From: CAYXWH01 sp964468755
GTDB taxonomy: Bacteria; Chloroflexota; Dehalococcoidia; Dehalococcoidales; RBG-16-60-22
Assembly: GCA_964468755.1 (NCBI GenBank)
Contig: CAYXWH010000003.1
Coordinates: 1-64,000 of the forward strand
Direction of reading: 5' to 3'
DNA length: 64,000 nt
Positions 43,396 through 51,785 of this stretch are shown here, piece after piece; within the stretch, counting starts at the first letter, position 1, and every line of letters begins with the position of its first letter. The notes beneath the pieces were generated by a model, which searched no databases, was not told the DNA's origin, and saw only the letters and a program-made list of their open reading frames with translations. Made by a program: the position numbers and the translations under genes.

Positions 43396-43437
43396 TAAAA
43401 ATAAAACCAAGGGCTACGACGACTGCTAAACCCTTGG
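43396..43437 (-). terminator. Riboswitch-controlled terminator before thiC
   Basis: On the minus strand CCAAGGG (plus 43431-43437) pairs with CCCTTGG (plus 43407-43413) around a 17-base loop, followed by TTTTATTTTT. It lies between the TPP riboswitch and the thiC ribosome site, so it is the expression platform. Confidence 0.85.
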
Positions 43438-43449
43438 TCCAAACTGTTT

Positions 43450-43531
43450 CCGCTTCCCTACGCTCGCATTACCGAGAGCAGGTTCACAGGGTTGGCACCA
43501 AATCGCCTCTCAGCCTCTTCGAGCACCCCTA
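43450..43531 (-). ncRNA. TPP riboswitch (THI element)
   Basis: The minus strand carries the conserved TPP aptamer in order: AGGGGTGC, then GAGGCTGAGAGG, ACCCTGTGAACCTG, TCTCGGTAATGCGAG and CGTAGGGAAGC. These are the pyrimidine-binding (CTGAGA) and pyrophosphate-binding (ACCTGA-like and GGGAAGC) parts. With TPP bound, the downstream terminator should form and shut off thiC. Confidence 0.96.
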
Positions 43532-43552
43532 GCGGTTTAACTACTATTCCAG

Positions 43553-43581
43553 AATATACCACAAACTTTGTTAAAGTTCAA
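43553..43581 (-). promoter_or_regulatory. Promoter of the thiC riboswitch transcript
   Basis: On the minus strand TTGAAC (plus 43576-43581) and TATATT (plus 43553-43558) are 17 bases apart and start the transcript just ahead of the TPP aptamer. Confidence 0.65.
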
Positions 43582-43617
43582 ACGGGTAGCACCTGCCGAC
43601 TTATACCGTCACCTGGT

Positions 43618-43941
43618 TTAATCTGGTTTTGGCCCCTTTACATCCAGCCTTTTCTTCACCGATTCCACCTTATGACTCATGGTAGCTACCTTATCCCAAC
43701 GCTCGTCAATCTTCACTGTGGTAACCACCCGCGGCACTCCGGCTTCCAGGGCAGAACGGTGCATTCTACCCGCCAGGCTCAATAGCCGGTCAAGCTCACC
43801 TTCAATAATGGTGCCCATAGCGGTCAGCTCATAGGTAATATCCGGCTCAGCCTTTACTATAGCCACCGCGCTAGCTACATACTCACTGACCGAAGCCGTT
43901 CCCGTTCCCACCGGCACAATGCTTACCTCAATGATTGCCAT
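43618..43941 (-). CDS. MTH1187-family thiamine-binding protein
   Basis: This 107-residue ferredoxin-like protein belongs to the DUF77/MTH1187 family, some members of which bind thiamine or its pyrimidine part and are controlled by TPP riboswitches. It begins AIIEVSIVPVGTGTASVSEYVA and carries YELTAMGTIIEGE and VPRVVTTVKIDERW. ATG 43941 has GGAGGA nine bases before it. It lies upstream of the thiC promoter on the same strand; the thiC riboswitch cannot control it, but the pairing supports a link to thiamine. Confidence 0.85.
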   Translation of the reverse strand: MAIIEVSIVPVGTGTASVSEYVASAVAIVKAEPDITYELTAMGTIIEGELDRLLSLAGRMHRSALEAGVPRVVTTVKIDERWDKVATMSHKVESVKKRLDVKGPKPD

Positions 43942-44081
43942 TATTCTATCCTCCTTTTCCAAGTTGCGGAAACCACCCGTTCCCGACTTAATCTGTGCCC
44001 CCCTGCCAGCATATAATTTATTGTAGCCAAACAGCAACAATCATACCATACGGTAGTAGGGTAACTATCAGGCTGATTTCC

Positions 44082-44110
44082 TTGACTTTTATTTTACCTT
44101 AGTTTAGAAT
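44082..44110 (+). promoter_or_regulatory. Promoter of the Wood-Ljungdahl cluster
   Basis: TTGACT (44082-44087) and TAGAAT (44105-44110) are 17 bases apart. The start would be near 44117, leaving a leader of about 118 bases before the first gene. In the leader AAAACACCTGC (44149-44159) can pair with GCAGGTTTT around a domain of about 45 bases, so it may be structured. It does not match a riboswitch class that I recognise. Confidence 0.6.
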
Positions 44111-44234
44111 ATTTAATCATTATATAAAGCATTTCCGGTAATACGAATCGAAAACACCTGCCTTCGAATTAAATTACCAGTCTGAGCAATTCTTGCGGAG
44201 TTGCAGGTTTTATGTTACTCAAAGCAAGGTTTTC

Positions 44235-45023
44235 ATGAAGATAGCGATTAGTGGCAAAGGCGGAGTAGGTAAAACCTTACTGGCGGCTTTCTTATCTAAA
44301 AAATTCGTCAAGGCGGGATATTCGGTAATCGCTATTGATGCTGATCCGGACGCCAATTTAGCATCAACCTTGGGTTTTCCCAGTCCGGAAACTATTACGC
44401 CTATTTCGGAGTTAAGTGACCTTATTGAAGATCGTACGGGCATGCGGCCCGGTCAGTCAGGCACATTCTTCAAGTTAAATCCCAGGGTTGATGACCTACC
44501 CGAAGACTACTCGGCAAAACTTGATGGTATAAAACTGATGGTAATGGGACGGATCAAACGGGGCGGTACCGGTTGCTATTGTCCGGAGGGTGCCTTATTA
44601 CAGGCACTGCTCTCCCATCTGCTGGTTTACCGCGATGAGGTGGTTGTTCTGGACATGGAGGCGGGAATAGAGCACCTGGCACGAGGCACCGCGAAGTCAG
44701 TCGATAAACTCATTGTCGTGGTGGAGCCAGGTCACCGCAGTATCGAGACCGCTCATACCATAAACAAACTAGCTCAGGACCTGGGCATGAAGAATATCGC
44801 ATTGGTCGGCAATAAAATCCGAAATAACGCTGACGAAGAATTCGTCAAGTCGAATCTGCCTGACTTTGAATTCTTTGGTTTTATCCCCTATGACCAGGCA
44901 ATAGTAGAAGCCGACCTGGCCAACCGTTCGGTATTCAACGCGAGTCCCCGTGTTTCAGAAACAATAAACACTATCCATGAGAGACTGATGTCATCACTGG
45001 GAACGCGAAACATAAAGAGCTAA
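44235..45023 (+). CDS. cooC: CooC-type nickel-insertion ATPase (first copy)
   Basis: This 262-residue MinD/CooC-family ATPase helps load nickel into carbon monoxide dehydrogenase or acetyl-CoA synthase. The deviant Walker A is GKGGVGKTLLAAFL near residue 7, DADPDANLA follows, and the CxC metal motif is GCYCPEG near residue 114. Walker-type VVVLDMEAGIEHLARG follows. ATG 44235 is used; the frame to 44193 lacks the conserved start. It opens the carbon-fixation cluster. A second copy lies at 48880, so the two probably serve different nickel sites. Confidence 0.88.
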   Translation: MKIAISGKGGVGKTLLAAFLSKKFVKAGYSVIAIDADPDANLASTLGFPSPETITPISELSDLIEDRTGMRPGQSGTFFKLNPRVDDLPEDYSAKLDGIKLMVMGRIKRGGTGCYCPEGALLQALLSHLLVYRDEVVVLDMEAGIEHLARGTAKSVDKLIVVVEPGHRSIETAHTINKLAQDLGMKNIALVGNKIRNNADEEFVKSNLPDFEFFGFIPYDQAIVEADLANRSVFNASPRVSETINTIHERLMSSLGTRNIKS

Positions 45024-45115
45024 GCACCTGGCTTTTTACTTTATCCCATTAGAGACTATAAAACACCGGTACCAAAAACGGGTAAAAACAAAATAATAAT
45101 GTGAGGAGGTTTCCT

Positions 45116-46879
45116 GTGGCCTACGATGCAACCAAAATGAAGGACTGGCAAATTGCCGAAGCGGCTGAAGAAAACATGCCAAAGTCAGCGGAGTGGCAGG
45201 AGCGACTGGGCCTGGAAAAGGACGAGATACTACCCTATGGACGCATTGCCAAGCTCGATTTCCTGAAGATTATGGACCGGCTCCGGGGCCGGCCGGATGG
45301 TAAGTACATTGAGGTCACCGCTATAACCCCCACGCCGCTTGGTGAAGGCAAAACCACGACCACGATGGGTCTTCTTGAAGGTCTCGGCAAGCGCGGCAAG
45401 AATGCGGGCGGCTGTATTCGCCAGCCCTCCGGCGGTCCCACCATGAACATTAAGGGGACTGCCGCCGGTGGCGGCAACGCGCTCCTTATCCCGATGACCG
45501 AGTTTTCGATGGGGCTCACCGGCGACATTAACGATATTATGAATGCCCACAACCTGGCTATGATAGCGCTCACTGCCCGAATGCAGCATGAGCGCAACTA
45601 CGATGACGAGCAGTTAGCCCGCCTGACCAGGATGCCCCGCCTGAATATTGACCCCACCCGCGTGGAGATGGGCTGGATTATGGACTTCTGCGCTCAGAGC
45701 CTGCGCAATATCATTATCGGCATTGGCGGTCGCATGGACGGCTTCACCATGCAGTCCAAATTCGGCATTGCGGTCAGCTCCGAGCTGATGGCCATTCTAT
45801 CCATTGTTACCGACCTCGCTGATTTACGCAAACGCATGGACGAGATTACCCTCGCCTATGACCGCAAAGGAAAGCCGGTTACTACCGGTGACCTTGAGGT
45901 AGGCGGAGCGATGACTGCCTGGATGCGCAATACCATAAACCCGACTCTGGCGAGCACAGTAGAATACCAGCCCTGCATGGTCCATGCAGGTCCTTTCGCC
46001 AATATTGCCGTTGGTCAGTCCTCCATTATCGCTGACCGCATCGGACTGAAGATGTTCGACTACCACGTTACCGAAAGCGGTTTTGCTGCCGACATCGGCT
46101 TTGAGAAATTCTGGAACGTCAAGTGCCGCTACAGTGGCCTCAAGCCACATGTCTCCGTGCTGACTACCACCATCCGCGCCCTGAAGATGCACGGCGGCGG
46201 ACCCAAGGTGGTTGCCGGGCTTCCCCTGCCTGAAGCCTATACCAAGGAAAACACAGAGCTACTGGAAAAGGGCCTGGAGAATATGCTGCACCACATCAAC
46301 GTTATCAAGCAGTCGGGTATCAACCCGGTGGTATGCATCAACTCATTCTACACCGATACCAAGGATGAGGTAAACGTAGTCAGAAAGGCAGCGGAAGCAG
46401 CCGGGGCACGCTGTGCGCTCTCTTCCCACTGGGCTGACGGCGGCGATGGTGCTCTGGAACTGGCTGACGTCGTGATGGACGCCTGCAACGATACCAATGA
46501 CTTCCGGTTCCTGTATCCCAATGAAATGAAGCTGCGTGAACGTGTCAATAATATCGCCAAAGTGGTCTATGGCGCTGACGGCGTTTCCTGGACACCGGAA
46601 GCCGAGGCGAAAGCCAAGAGATTTGAAGAAGACGCCAAATATGATGAGTACACCACCATGATGGTAAAGACCCATCTATCCCTCACTCATGATCCGGCTC
46701 TTAAAGGAGTACCCAAGGGCTGGACACTCCCCATCCGCGACGTGCTGATTTATTCCGGGGCAAAATTCCTCTGCCCCTGCGCCGGAGCCATCAGCCTGAT
46801 GCCCGGGACCAGCTCTGACCCGGCTTTCCGTAAAGTGGATGTGGACGTAAATACCGGAAAGGTACAGGGGTTATTCTAA
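45116..46879 (+). CDS. fhs: Formate-tetrahydrofolate ligase
   Basis: This enzyme joins formate to THF at the cost of ATP, the second step of the methyl branch. The protein has about 587 residues, slightly longer than the usual 557 or so. The nucleotide loop is [17 protein letters not shown] near residue 73, and [42 protein letters not shown] and [14 protein letters not shown] follow. GTG 45116 (GAGGAGG seven bases before) is the start; the upstream GTG 45101 is part of the ribosome site itself. Formate should come from the dehydrogenase at the other end of the cluster. Confidence 0.96.
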   Translation: MAYDATKMKDWQIAEAAEENMPKSAEWQERLGLEKDEILPYGRIAKLDFLKIMDRLRGRPDGKYIEVTAITPTPLGEGKTTTTMGLLEGLGKRGKNAGGCIRQPSGGPTMNIKGTAAGGGNALLIPMTEFSMGLTGDINDIMNAHNLAMIALTARMQHERNYDDEQLARLTRMPRLNIDPTRVEMGWIMDFCAQSLRNIIIGIGGRMDGFTMQSKFGIAVSSELMAILSIVTDLADLRKRMDEITLAYDRKGKPVTTGDLEVGGAMTAWMRNTINPTLASTVEYQPCMVHAGPFANIAVGQSSIIADRIGLKMFDYHVTESGFAADIGFEKFWNVKCRYSGLKPHVSVLTTTIRALKMHGGGPKVVAGLPLPEAYTKENTELLEKGLENMLHHINVIKQSGINPVVCINSFYTDTKDEVNVVRKAAEAAGARCALSSHWADGGDGALELADVVMDACNDTNDFRFLYPNEMKLRERVNNIAKVVYGADGVSWTPEAEAKAKRFEEDAKYDEYTTMMVKTHLSLTHDPALKGVPKGWTLPIRDVLIYSGAKFLCPCAGAISLMPGTSSDPAFRKVDVDVNTGKVQGLF

Positions 46880-46909
46880 ACGGAGCCGAACCGGAAAACA
46901 CGGGGTTAC

Positions 46910-48883
46910 ATGAAGAAAGCTTCCAAAAATAGCAAGGTAAGGGTTCACTTCAACCCGGACAATGTTGACATTATCGTCGACAAGGGAGAAAACCTGTTAC
47001 AGGCGGCGATCGCCGCCGGGGTACATATCCACGCTTCCTGTGGCGGTAAGGGTGTTTGTGGCACCTGCAAGGTGGTCATCGAAAAGGGTGAGGTGGAATC
47101 CGCCAGGACTGACCGGGTTTCCGAAGCCGAATACCAGCAGGGAATACGGCAAGCCTGTCAGTGCCAGATACTGTCCGACCTGGCCGTCTATGTACCGGTA
47201 GAATCGAGACTGGAAAAGGCTGTTTTGTCCCAGGAAAGCAAAATGACCTCGTCAGTCCTGGCTACCGGCTGGAGATTCAAACCACCCCTTAGCAAATTGT
47301 ACGTGGAACTGTCCCCACCGACGCTCACCGACAATGCCGGAGACCTTACCCGCCTGCTCCGGGGTTTAAAGCAGCGCTTTGCCCTGAGCGACCTGTCGGT
47401 TGACTTCCCGGTAGTCAGGAAACTGGGCAAGGTTCTGCGCGACAGCGACTGGAAGGTTACCGTAACCACGCTTGTCACCGCCGCCAAACCGCGCACCAAG
47501 GCATGGAGACGGCCAAGGATTATAGACATTGAACCGGGTGATACCAGGGAGATCCATTATGCTCTTGCCTTCGATATTGGCACCACCACCGTCTGCGGAC
47601 AATTACTTGACCTGAACCGGGGCAAAGTGCTTGCCGAAAGCATAGACTATAACGGACAGATTAGCTACGGAGAGGATGTCATTACCCGCATTGCCTACTG
47701 CCAGAAAGCCGGCGGTCTGAAAAAACTACAGCAAGCCGTGGTGGCGACCATAAACGGGACTATCGATGAGATGGTCACCAGGAGCCGTGTTCCTGTTGAA
47801 ACTATCGGCCACATAATGCTGGCGGGCAATACCACCATGACTCAGCTCTTGCTGGGACTGGACCCCAGATATATCCGGCTGACTCCCTATACCCCGGTGG
47901 CTAACTTTTTCCCGCCGGTTGAAGCCGCCTCTCTGGGTATCAAGGTTGGGGAACACGTGCAGGTCTTTGCCTTCCCCGCCGTCGCCAGCTATGTGGGCGG
48001 GGACATTGTCGCCGGTGTTATTGGCGCGGGACTGCACCAGAGAAAGGCCCTGACCTTCTTCATGGATATAGGGACCAACGGTGAAATAGTAATCGGTAAT
48101 TCGGAATGGATGGTGACTGCTTCCTGTTCGGCGGGGCCCGCCTTTGAAGGCGGCGGCATCAAGCACGGTATCGTCGCCAGTAACGGCGCCATTGAAGACT
48201 TCAGCATCGACCCCAATAGCCTTGAGCCCACCATCGGCACTATTGGCCAGGTGAAACCAAAAGGAATCTGTGGCTCGGGGCTGATTAACATTATCGCCGG
48301 TCTGCTTGAAGCCGGTCTCATCAATCAGAAGGGGAAATTCAACCCTGACCTGCCCACAAAACGAATCAGGCCGGGTGACGACGGTTATGAGTATGTGCTA
48401 TCCTGGGCAACGGAAACCCAGACCGGAAAAGACATTGTCATTACCGAGGTAGATATTGATAACCTCATACGGGCGAAGGGAGCTATCTATGCCGGCTGCC
48501 AGACACTGAGTGCCAGCGTCGGGGTGAACTGTGCTGACTTTGAGCAGGTGATTATCGCCGGCGCTTTCGGCAGCCATATTGATATTGAACGGTCAATTAC
48601 CATCGGCTTACTCCCTGACCTGCCGGTGGACAGGTTCGTGTTCGTCGGCAACGGCTCGCTGCTGGGTGCCAGGCTTACTTCGTTCTCCCGAGACCTGCTC
48701 GATGATGCCCGGCGGGTAGCGCAAATGATGACCAATATTGAGTTGAGCGAAAGCATCGATTTCATGAATAATTATATCGCTGCCCTGTTTCTACCTCACA
48801 CCAACGCCAGTGAATTCCCTGCGGTAAGCAAACGTCTGGCACAAAAGGCAGGCAAGAAAACCAAACAGGGGAGTGCCAATTGA
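46910..48883 (+). CDS. acsV: RACo-type reductive activator of the corrinoid protein
   Basis: This 657-residue protein uses ATP to return the inactive Co(II) corrinoid iron-sulfur protein to Co(I). The N-terminal [2Fe-2S] ferredoxin domain has ASCGGKGVCGTCKV near residue 44 and a fourth cysteine in RQACQCQI near residue 83. After a linker comes an ASKHA ATPase: FDIGTTTVCGQLL near residue 221, LAGNTTMTQLLLG, FMDIGTNGEIVIG and CSAGPAFEGGGIKHG near residue 404. The stop overlaps the next start by four bases. Its presence in the same run as acsC/acsD fits this role. Confidence 0.93.
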   Translation: MKKASKNSKVRVHFNPDNVDIIVDKGENLLQAAIAAGVHIHASCGGKGVCGTCKVVIEKGEVESARTDRVSEAEYQQGIRQACQCQILSDLAVYVPVESRLEKAVLSQESKMTSSVLATGWRFKPPLSKLYVELSPPTLTDNAGDLTRLLRGLKQRFALSDLSVDFPVVRKLGKVLRDSDWKVTVTTLVTAAKPRTKAWRRPRIIDIEPGDTREIHYALAFDIGTTTVCGQLLDLNRGKVLAESIDYNGQISYGEDVITRIAYCQKAGGLKKLQQAVVATINGTIDEMVTRSRVPVETIGHIMLAGNTTMTQLLLGLDPRYIRLTPYTPVANFFPPVEAASLGIKVGEHVQVFAFPAVASYVGGDIVAGVIGAGLHQRKALTFFMDIGTNGEIVIGNSEWMVTASCSAGPAFEGGGIKHGIVASNGAIEDFSIDPNSLEPTIGTIGQVKPKGICGSGLINIIAGLLEAGLINQKGKFNPDLPTKRIRPGDDGYEYVLSWATETQTGKDIVITEVDIDNLIRAKGAIYAGCQTLSASVGVNCADFEQVIIAGAFGSHIDIERSITIGLLPDLPVDRFVFVGNGSLLGARLTSFSRDLLDDARRVAQMMTNIELSESIDFMNNYIAALFLPHTNASEFPAVSKRLAQKAGKKTKQGSAN

Positions 48884-49638
48884 GTATTAACATTGCCGTA
48901 GCCGGGAAAGGCGGTAGCGGAAAATCCTCCGTTGCCAGCCTGATTATCCGTTTTCTGAAGCAGAATGGAAAGACCCCCATTCTGGCGGTTGACGCTGACC
49001 CCAATGCCAACCTGGCAGAAGGTCTGGGACTTGAGGTAACCGAGACGGTAGGTCGTATACTAAACGATTTTCAGGGTATCAAATTGAAAATACCGCCGGG
49101 AATGACCAAAGAGGCGTATCTGCAATACCAGCTCAATACCGCCATAGTGGAAAGTACCGGTCTTGACCTGCTGACCATGGGACGGGGTGAAGGCCCGGAA
49201 TGCTACTGCTACCCCAATGTGGTTATCCGCAAGCTTATCGACGAACTCTCCGGGAACTATGCCTGTGTGGTCATGGATAATGAGGCGGGCATGGAACATC
49301 TCAGCCGGAGAACCACCCAGAATATAGATGAGCTTATTCTCGTCTCCGATCACTCCATAAAGGGAATACGAGCCATCTCCCATATCAAGGAACTGGTCAG
49401 GGAGCTGAAGCTGGTAGTAAAAAGAGAATCGGTGATTATCAATTTCGTTGCCAACGGTATTGACCCCCTTCTCAACAAAGAGATGGAGCGACTGCACATT
49501 GCGCCGACGGCGACCATTCCTGTGGACGAGGATTTGCGGAGATTCGACCTTGAGCAAAAACCGCTCTTTGAAATGCCAGACACCTCGAAGGCGGTTATAG
49601 CAGTCAATGAGCTTATGAATACGTTATTGCCAAAGTAA
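48880..49638 (+). CDS. cooC: CooC/AcsF-type nickel-insertion ATPase (second copy)
   Basis: These 252 residues have Walker A GKGGSGKSSVASLI near residue 9, DADPNANLAEGLG, the CxC metal motif ECYCYPN near residue 107 and VVMDNEAGMEHLSR. It is clearly a paralogue of the cooC at 44235 but differs in its P loop (GGSGKS versus GGVGKT). The start is TTG, overlapping the RACo stop. One copy may serve the CODH C-cluster and the other the ACS A-cluster (AcsF role); which is which is not clear from the sequence. Confidence 0.88.
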   Translation: MSINIAVAGKGGSGKSSVASLIIRFLKQNGKTPILAVDADPNANLAEGLGLEVTETVGRILNDFQGIKLKIPPGMTKEAYLQYQLNTAIVESTGLDLLTMGRGEGPECYCYPNVVIRKLIDELSGNYACVVMDNEAGMEHLSRRTTQNIDELILVSDHSIKGIRAISHIKELVRELKLVVKRESVIINFVANGIDPLLNKEMERLHIAPTATIPVDEDLRRFDLEQKPLFEMPDTSKAVIAVNELMNTLLPK

Positions 49639-49673
49639 AAACTTTGTAATTCTTTACAATAAAGGGGTGGAAA

Positions 49674-50561
49674 ATGACAGCACAAATTATCAGTGGCACG
49701 GAAATTGCCAAACAGATTCGCGAGGAGCTTAAACAGGAGATTGCCGAGCTGAAAGAAAAGCACAACCTTGTGCCCGGCCTGGTTACCGTGCTGGTGGGCG
49801 CAGACCCCGCCTCACAGGTATATGTCGGGCAGAAGGAAAAAACCTCCAACGCCCTGGGTATATACTCGGAACGGTATGACCTGCCGGAGGAGACTACCCA
49901 GCAAGAACTACTGGCTCTGATCGATAAACTGAACAACGACCCCAAGATTCACGGGATTCTGGTTCAACTCCCCCTGCCCAAACACCTGAACGAGGAGGAA
50001 GTCCTTTATGCTATTAACCCCGTGAAAGATGTTGATGGCTTCCACCCGGTAAATGTAGGTAAACTGATGATAGGTGAACCAAACTACCTGCCCTGTACCC
50101 CGGCAGGCATCCAGCAGCTGCTTATCCGTTCCGGTGTAGAAACGGAAGGAGCCGAGGTAGTGGTTGTCGGCAGGAGTAACATCGTGGGTAAACCGATTGC
50201 CAATATTCTCCTTCAGAAAGCACCGGGAGCTAACGCCACGGTTACTTTATGCCACACCAGAACCCGCGATATTTCCTTTCACACCAAGCTAGCTGATATA
50301 ATAATAGTAGCTGCCGGTAAACCGAAAGCGATAACTGCCGACATGGTTAAAGAGGGAGTAGTTGTTATTGATGTCGGTGTGAACCAGGTGGGCACAACGC
50401 CGGAGGGCAAGCGAATACTCGCCGGTGACGTTGATTTTGATACCGTGAAAGAAAAGGCAAAGGCCATCACCCCGGTACCCGGTGGTGTGGGCCCAATGAC
50501 CATAACCATGCTCATGAAAAACACCGTAAAGGCAGCCAAACTGGCGGCTGGTCTAACCTAG
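49674..50561 (+). CDS. folD: Methylene-THF dehydrogenase / methenyl-THF cyclohydrolase
   Basis: This 295-residue bifunctional enzyme carries formyl-THF derivatives to methylene-THF with NAD(P)H. SQVYVGQKEKTSNALGI near residue 44 contains the catalytic Lys, DGFHPVNVG near residue 123 the folate site, and VVVGRSNIVGKPIANILLQK near residue 162 the nucleotide site. PGGVGPMTITML is near residue 265. GGGGTGG lies before ATG 49674. It closes two steps of the methyl branch; the next enzyme, methylene-THF reductase, is not found in the window. Confidence 0.96.
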   Translation: MTAQIISGTEIAKQIREELKQEIAELKEKHNLVPGLVTVLVGADPASQVYVGQKEKTSNALGIYSERYDLPEETTQQELLALIDKLNNDPKIHGILVQLPLPKHLNEEEVLYAINPVKDVDGFHPVNVGKLMIGEPNYLPCTPAGIQQLLIRSGVETEGAEVVVVGRSNIVGKPIANILLQKAPGANATVTLCHTRTRDISFHTKLADIIIVAAGKPKAITADMVKEGVVVIDVGVNQVGTTPEGKRILAGDVDFDTVKEKAKAITPVPGGVGPMTITMLMKNTVKAAKLAAGLT

Positions 50562-50575
50562 GCAAAGGAGGAACC

Positions 50576-50794
50576 ATGGAATATAAAATTGAGAAGGTGA
50601 AAGCTCCGGGCAGGGATGATGTGGAGTTGCTGGGCGCAACCTATGAACCGGGTAGACCTGAGGGAGAGGAAATCGGACAGTGGCGGCAGAAGCTTGAGAG
50701 CCGGGAGGAAAAGCTCAGGTATCTGCAAAACGGAGAGCGTTACTGGTATGGGAAAGACTGGTTTGGTAGCGAAAAGAGAAAAAACCCGGCTTAG
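50576..50794 (+). CDS. 72-residue protein of unknown function within the acs operon
   Basis: I do not recognise this gene. It is a soluble, highly charged protein without cysteine or histidine; it begins EYKIEKVKAPGRDDVELLG, has a helical middle IGQWRQKLESREEKLRYLQ and an aromatic end RYWYGKDWFG. AAAGGAGGA lies seven bases before the ATG, and it is 14 bases after folD and 13 before acsD, so it is firmly inside the operon and very likely translated. It may be a small partner of CFeSP or CODH/ACS. The overlapping frame at 50616 is a shadow. Confidence 0.6.
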   Translation: MEYKIEKVKAPGRDDVELLGATYEPGRPEGEEIGQWRQKLESREEKLRYLQNGERYWYGKDWFGSEKRKNPA

Positions 50795-50807
50795 TTAAGG
50801 AGGGGAA

Positions 50808-51755
50808 ATGGCATTTGAAAAACCAAAAACGGCATACAGCGGTAAAATCAAGGAAATCACCTTAAGTAAGGGGGAAAAGGCGGTAACTGTGGGTGGCGAG
50901 ACAGCCTACCCGTTTTATCTCTTCGAAGGAGAGATGCCCAAACTCCCCAGAATCGCCATGGAGGTTTATGACTGCCCCCCCGAGGAGTGGCCCGAAGCCG
51001 CCCTGGAACCCTTTGCCGGGGTAACCGATGACCCCGTTGCCTGGGCGCAAAAGTGCATCAATGACTATGGCGCCGAGATGATATGCCTTCAGTTGCTCAG
51101 TACCGACCCCAACGGTCTTGACCGAGATGCTGACGAAGCCGCCGCCGTGGTCAAGAAGGTAGCTGACGCCATCGATGTACCGCTTATTGTGTGGGGTACC
51201 GCCAACCATGAGAAAGACACCGAAGTCTTAAGAAAAGTTGCTGAGCTCTGCCAGGACAAAAACCTGATTCTGGGGCCGGTTGAGGAAGGTGACCACAAGC
51301 GGATCGGTGCCGCAGCTATTGGCTACAAGCATACGGTAGCTGCCTCCACTCCCATCGATATTAACCTCGCCAAGCAGCTCAATATTCTACTGGGTAACCT
51401 CGGTGTTCCCGATGAACAGCTTATCATTGACCCCACGGTCAGCGGCATTGGCTACGGAATCGAGTACTGTTACTCGGTGATGGAACGAATACGGATGGCC
51501 GCTCTGACCCAGCAGGACGAAAAGCTCCAGTTCCCGATTATCTGCAATATAGCCAAAGAAACATGGAAAACCAAGGAAGCCAAACTGTCAGCCGAAGAGG
51601 CTCCCGGCATGGGAGACCCTAAAAAGAGAGGCATTTTACTAGAGGCTACGTCTACCATGACTTTACTACTGGCCGGAGCCGATATCCTGGTCATGAGGCA
51701 TCCCGAAGCCATCGAGCTGGTCCGGGAGATGATATCCGAGCTGACTGCTTCCTGA
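50808..51755 (+). CDS. acsD: Corrinoid iron-sulfur protein, small subunit
   Basis: This 315-residue TIM-barrel subunit pairs with AcsC and cradles the cobamide that carries the methyl group to acetyl-CoA synthase. Family blocks are AYPFYLFEGEMPKLPRIAMEV near residue 27 (in parts), DYGAEMICLQLLSTDPN near residue 84, VIVWGTANHEKD-like LIVWGTANHEKD, and IDPTVSGIGYGIEYCYSVMERIR near residue 207 (in parts). AAGGAGG precedes the ATG. It lies 31 bases before cooS; the large subunit is three genes downstream. Confidence 0.94.
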   Translation: MAFEKPKTAYSGKIKEITLSKGEKAVTVGGETAYPFYLFEGEMPKLPRIAMEVYDCPPEEWPEAALEPFAGVTDDPVAWAQKCINDYGAEMICLQLLSTDPNGLDRDADEAAAVVKKVADAIDVPLIVWGTANHEKDTEVLRKVAELCQDKNLILGPVEEGDHKRIGAAAIGYKHTVAASTPIDINLAKQLNILLGNLGVPDEQLIIDPTVSGIGYGIEYCYSVMERIRMAALTQQDEKLQFPIICNIAKETWKTKEAKLSAEEAPGMGDPKKRGILLEATSTMTLLLAGADILVMRHPEAIELVREMISELTAS

Positions 51756-51785
51756 GATACTAACCAAAAATGGGAGGATAAGTAA

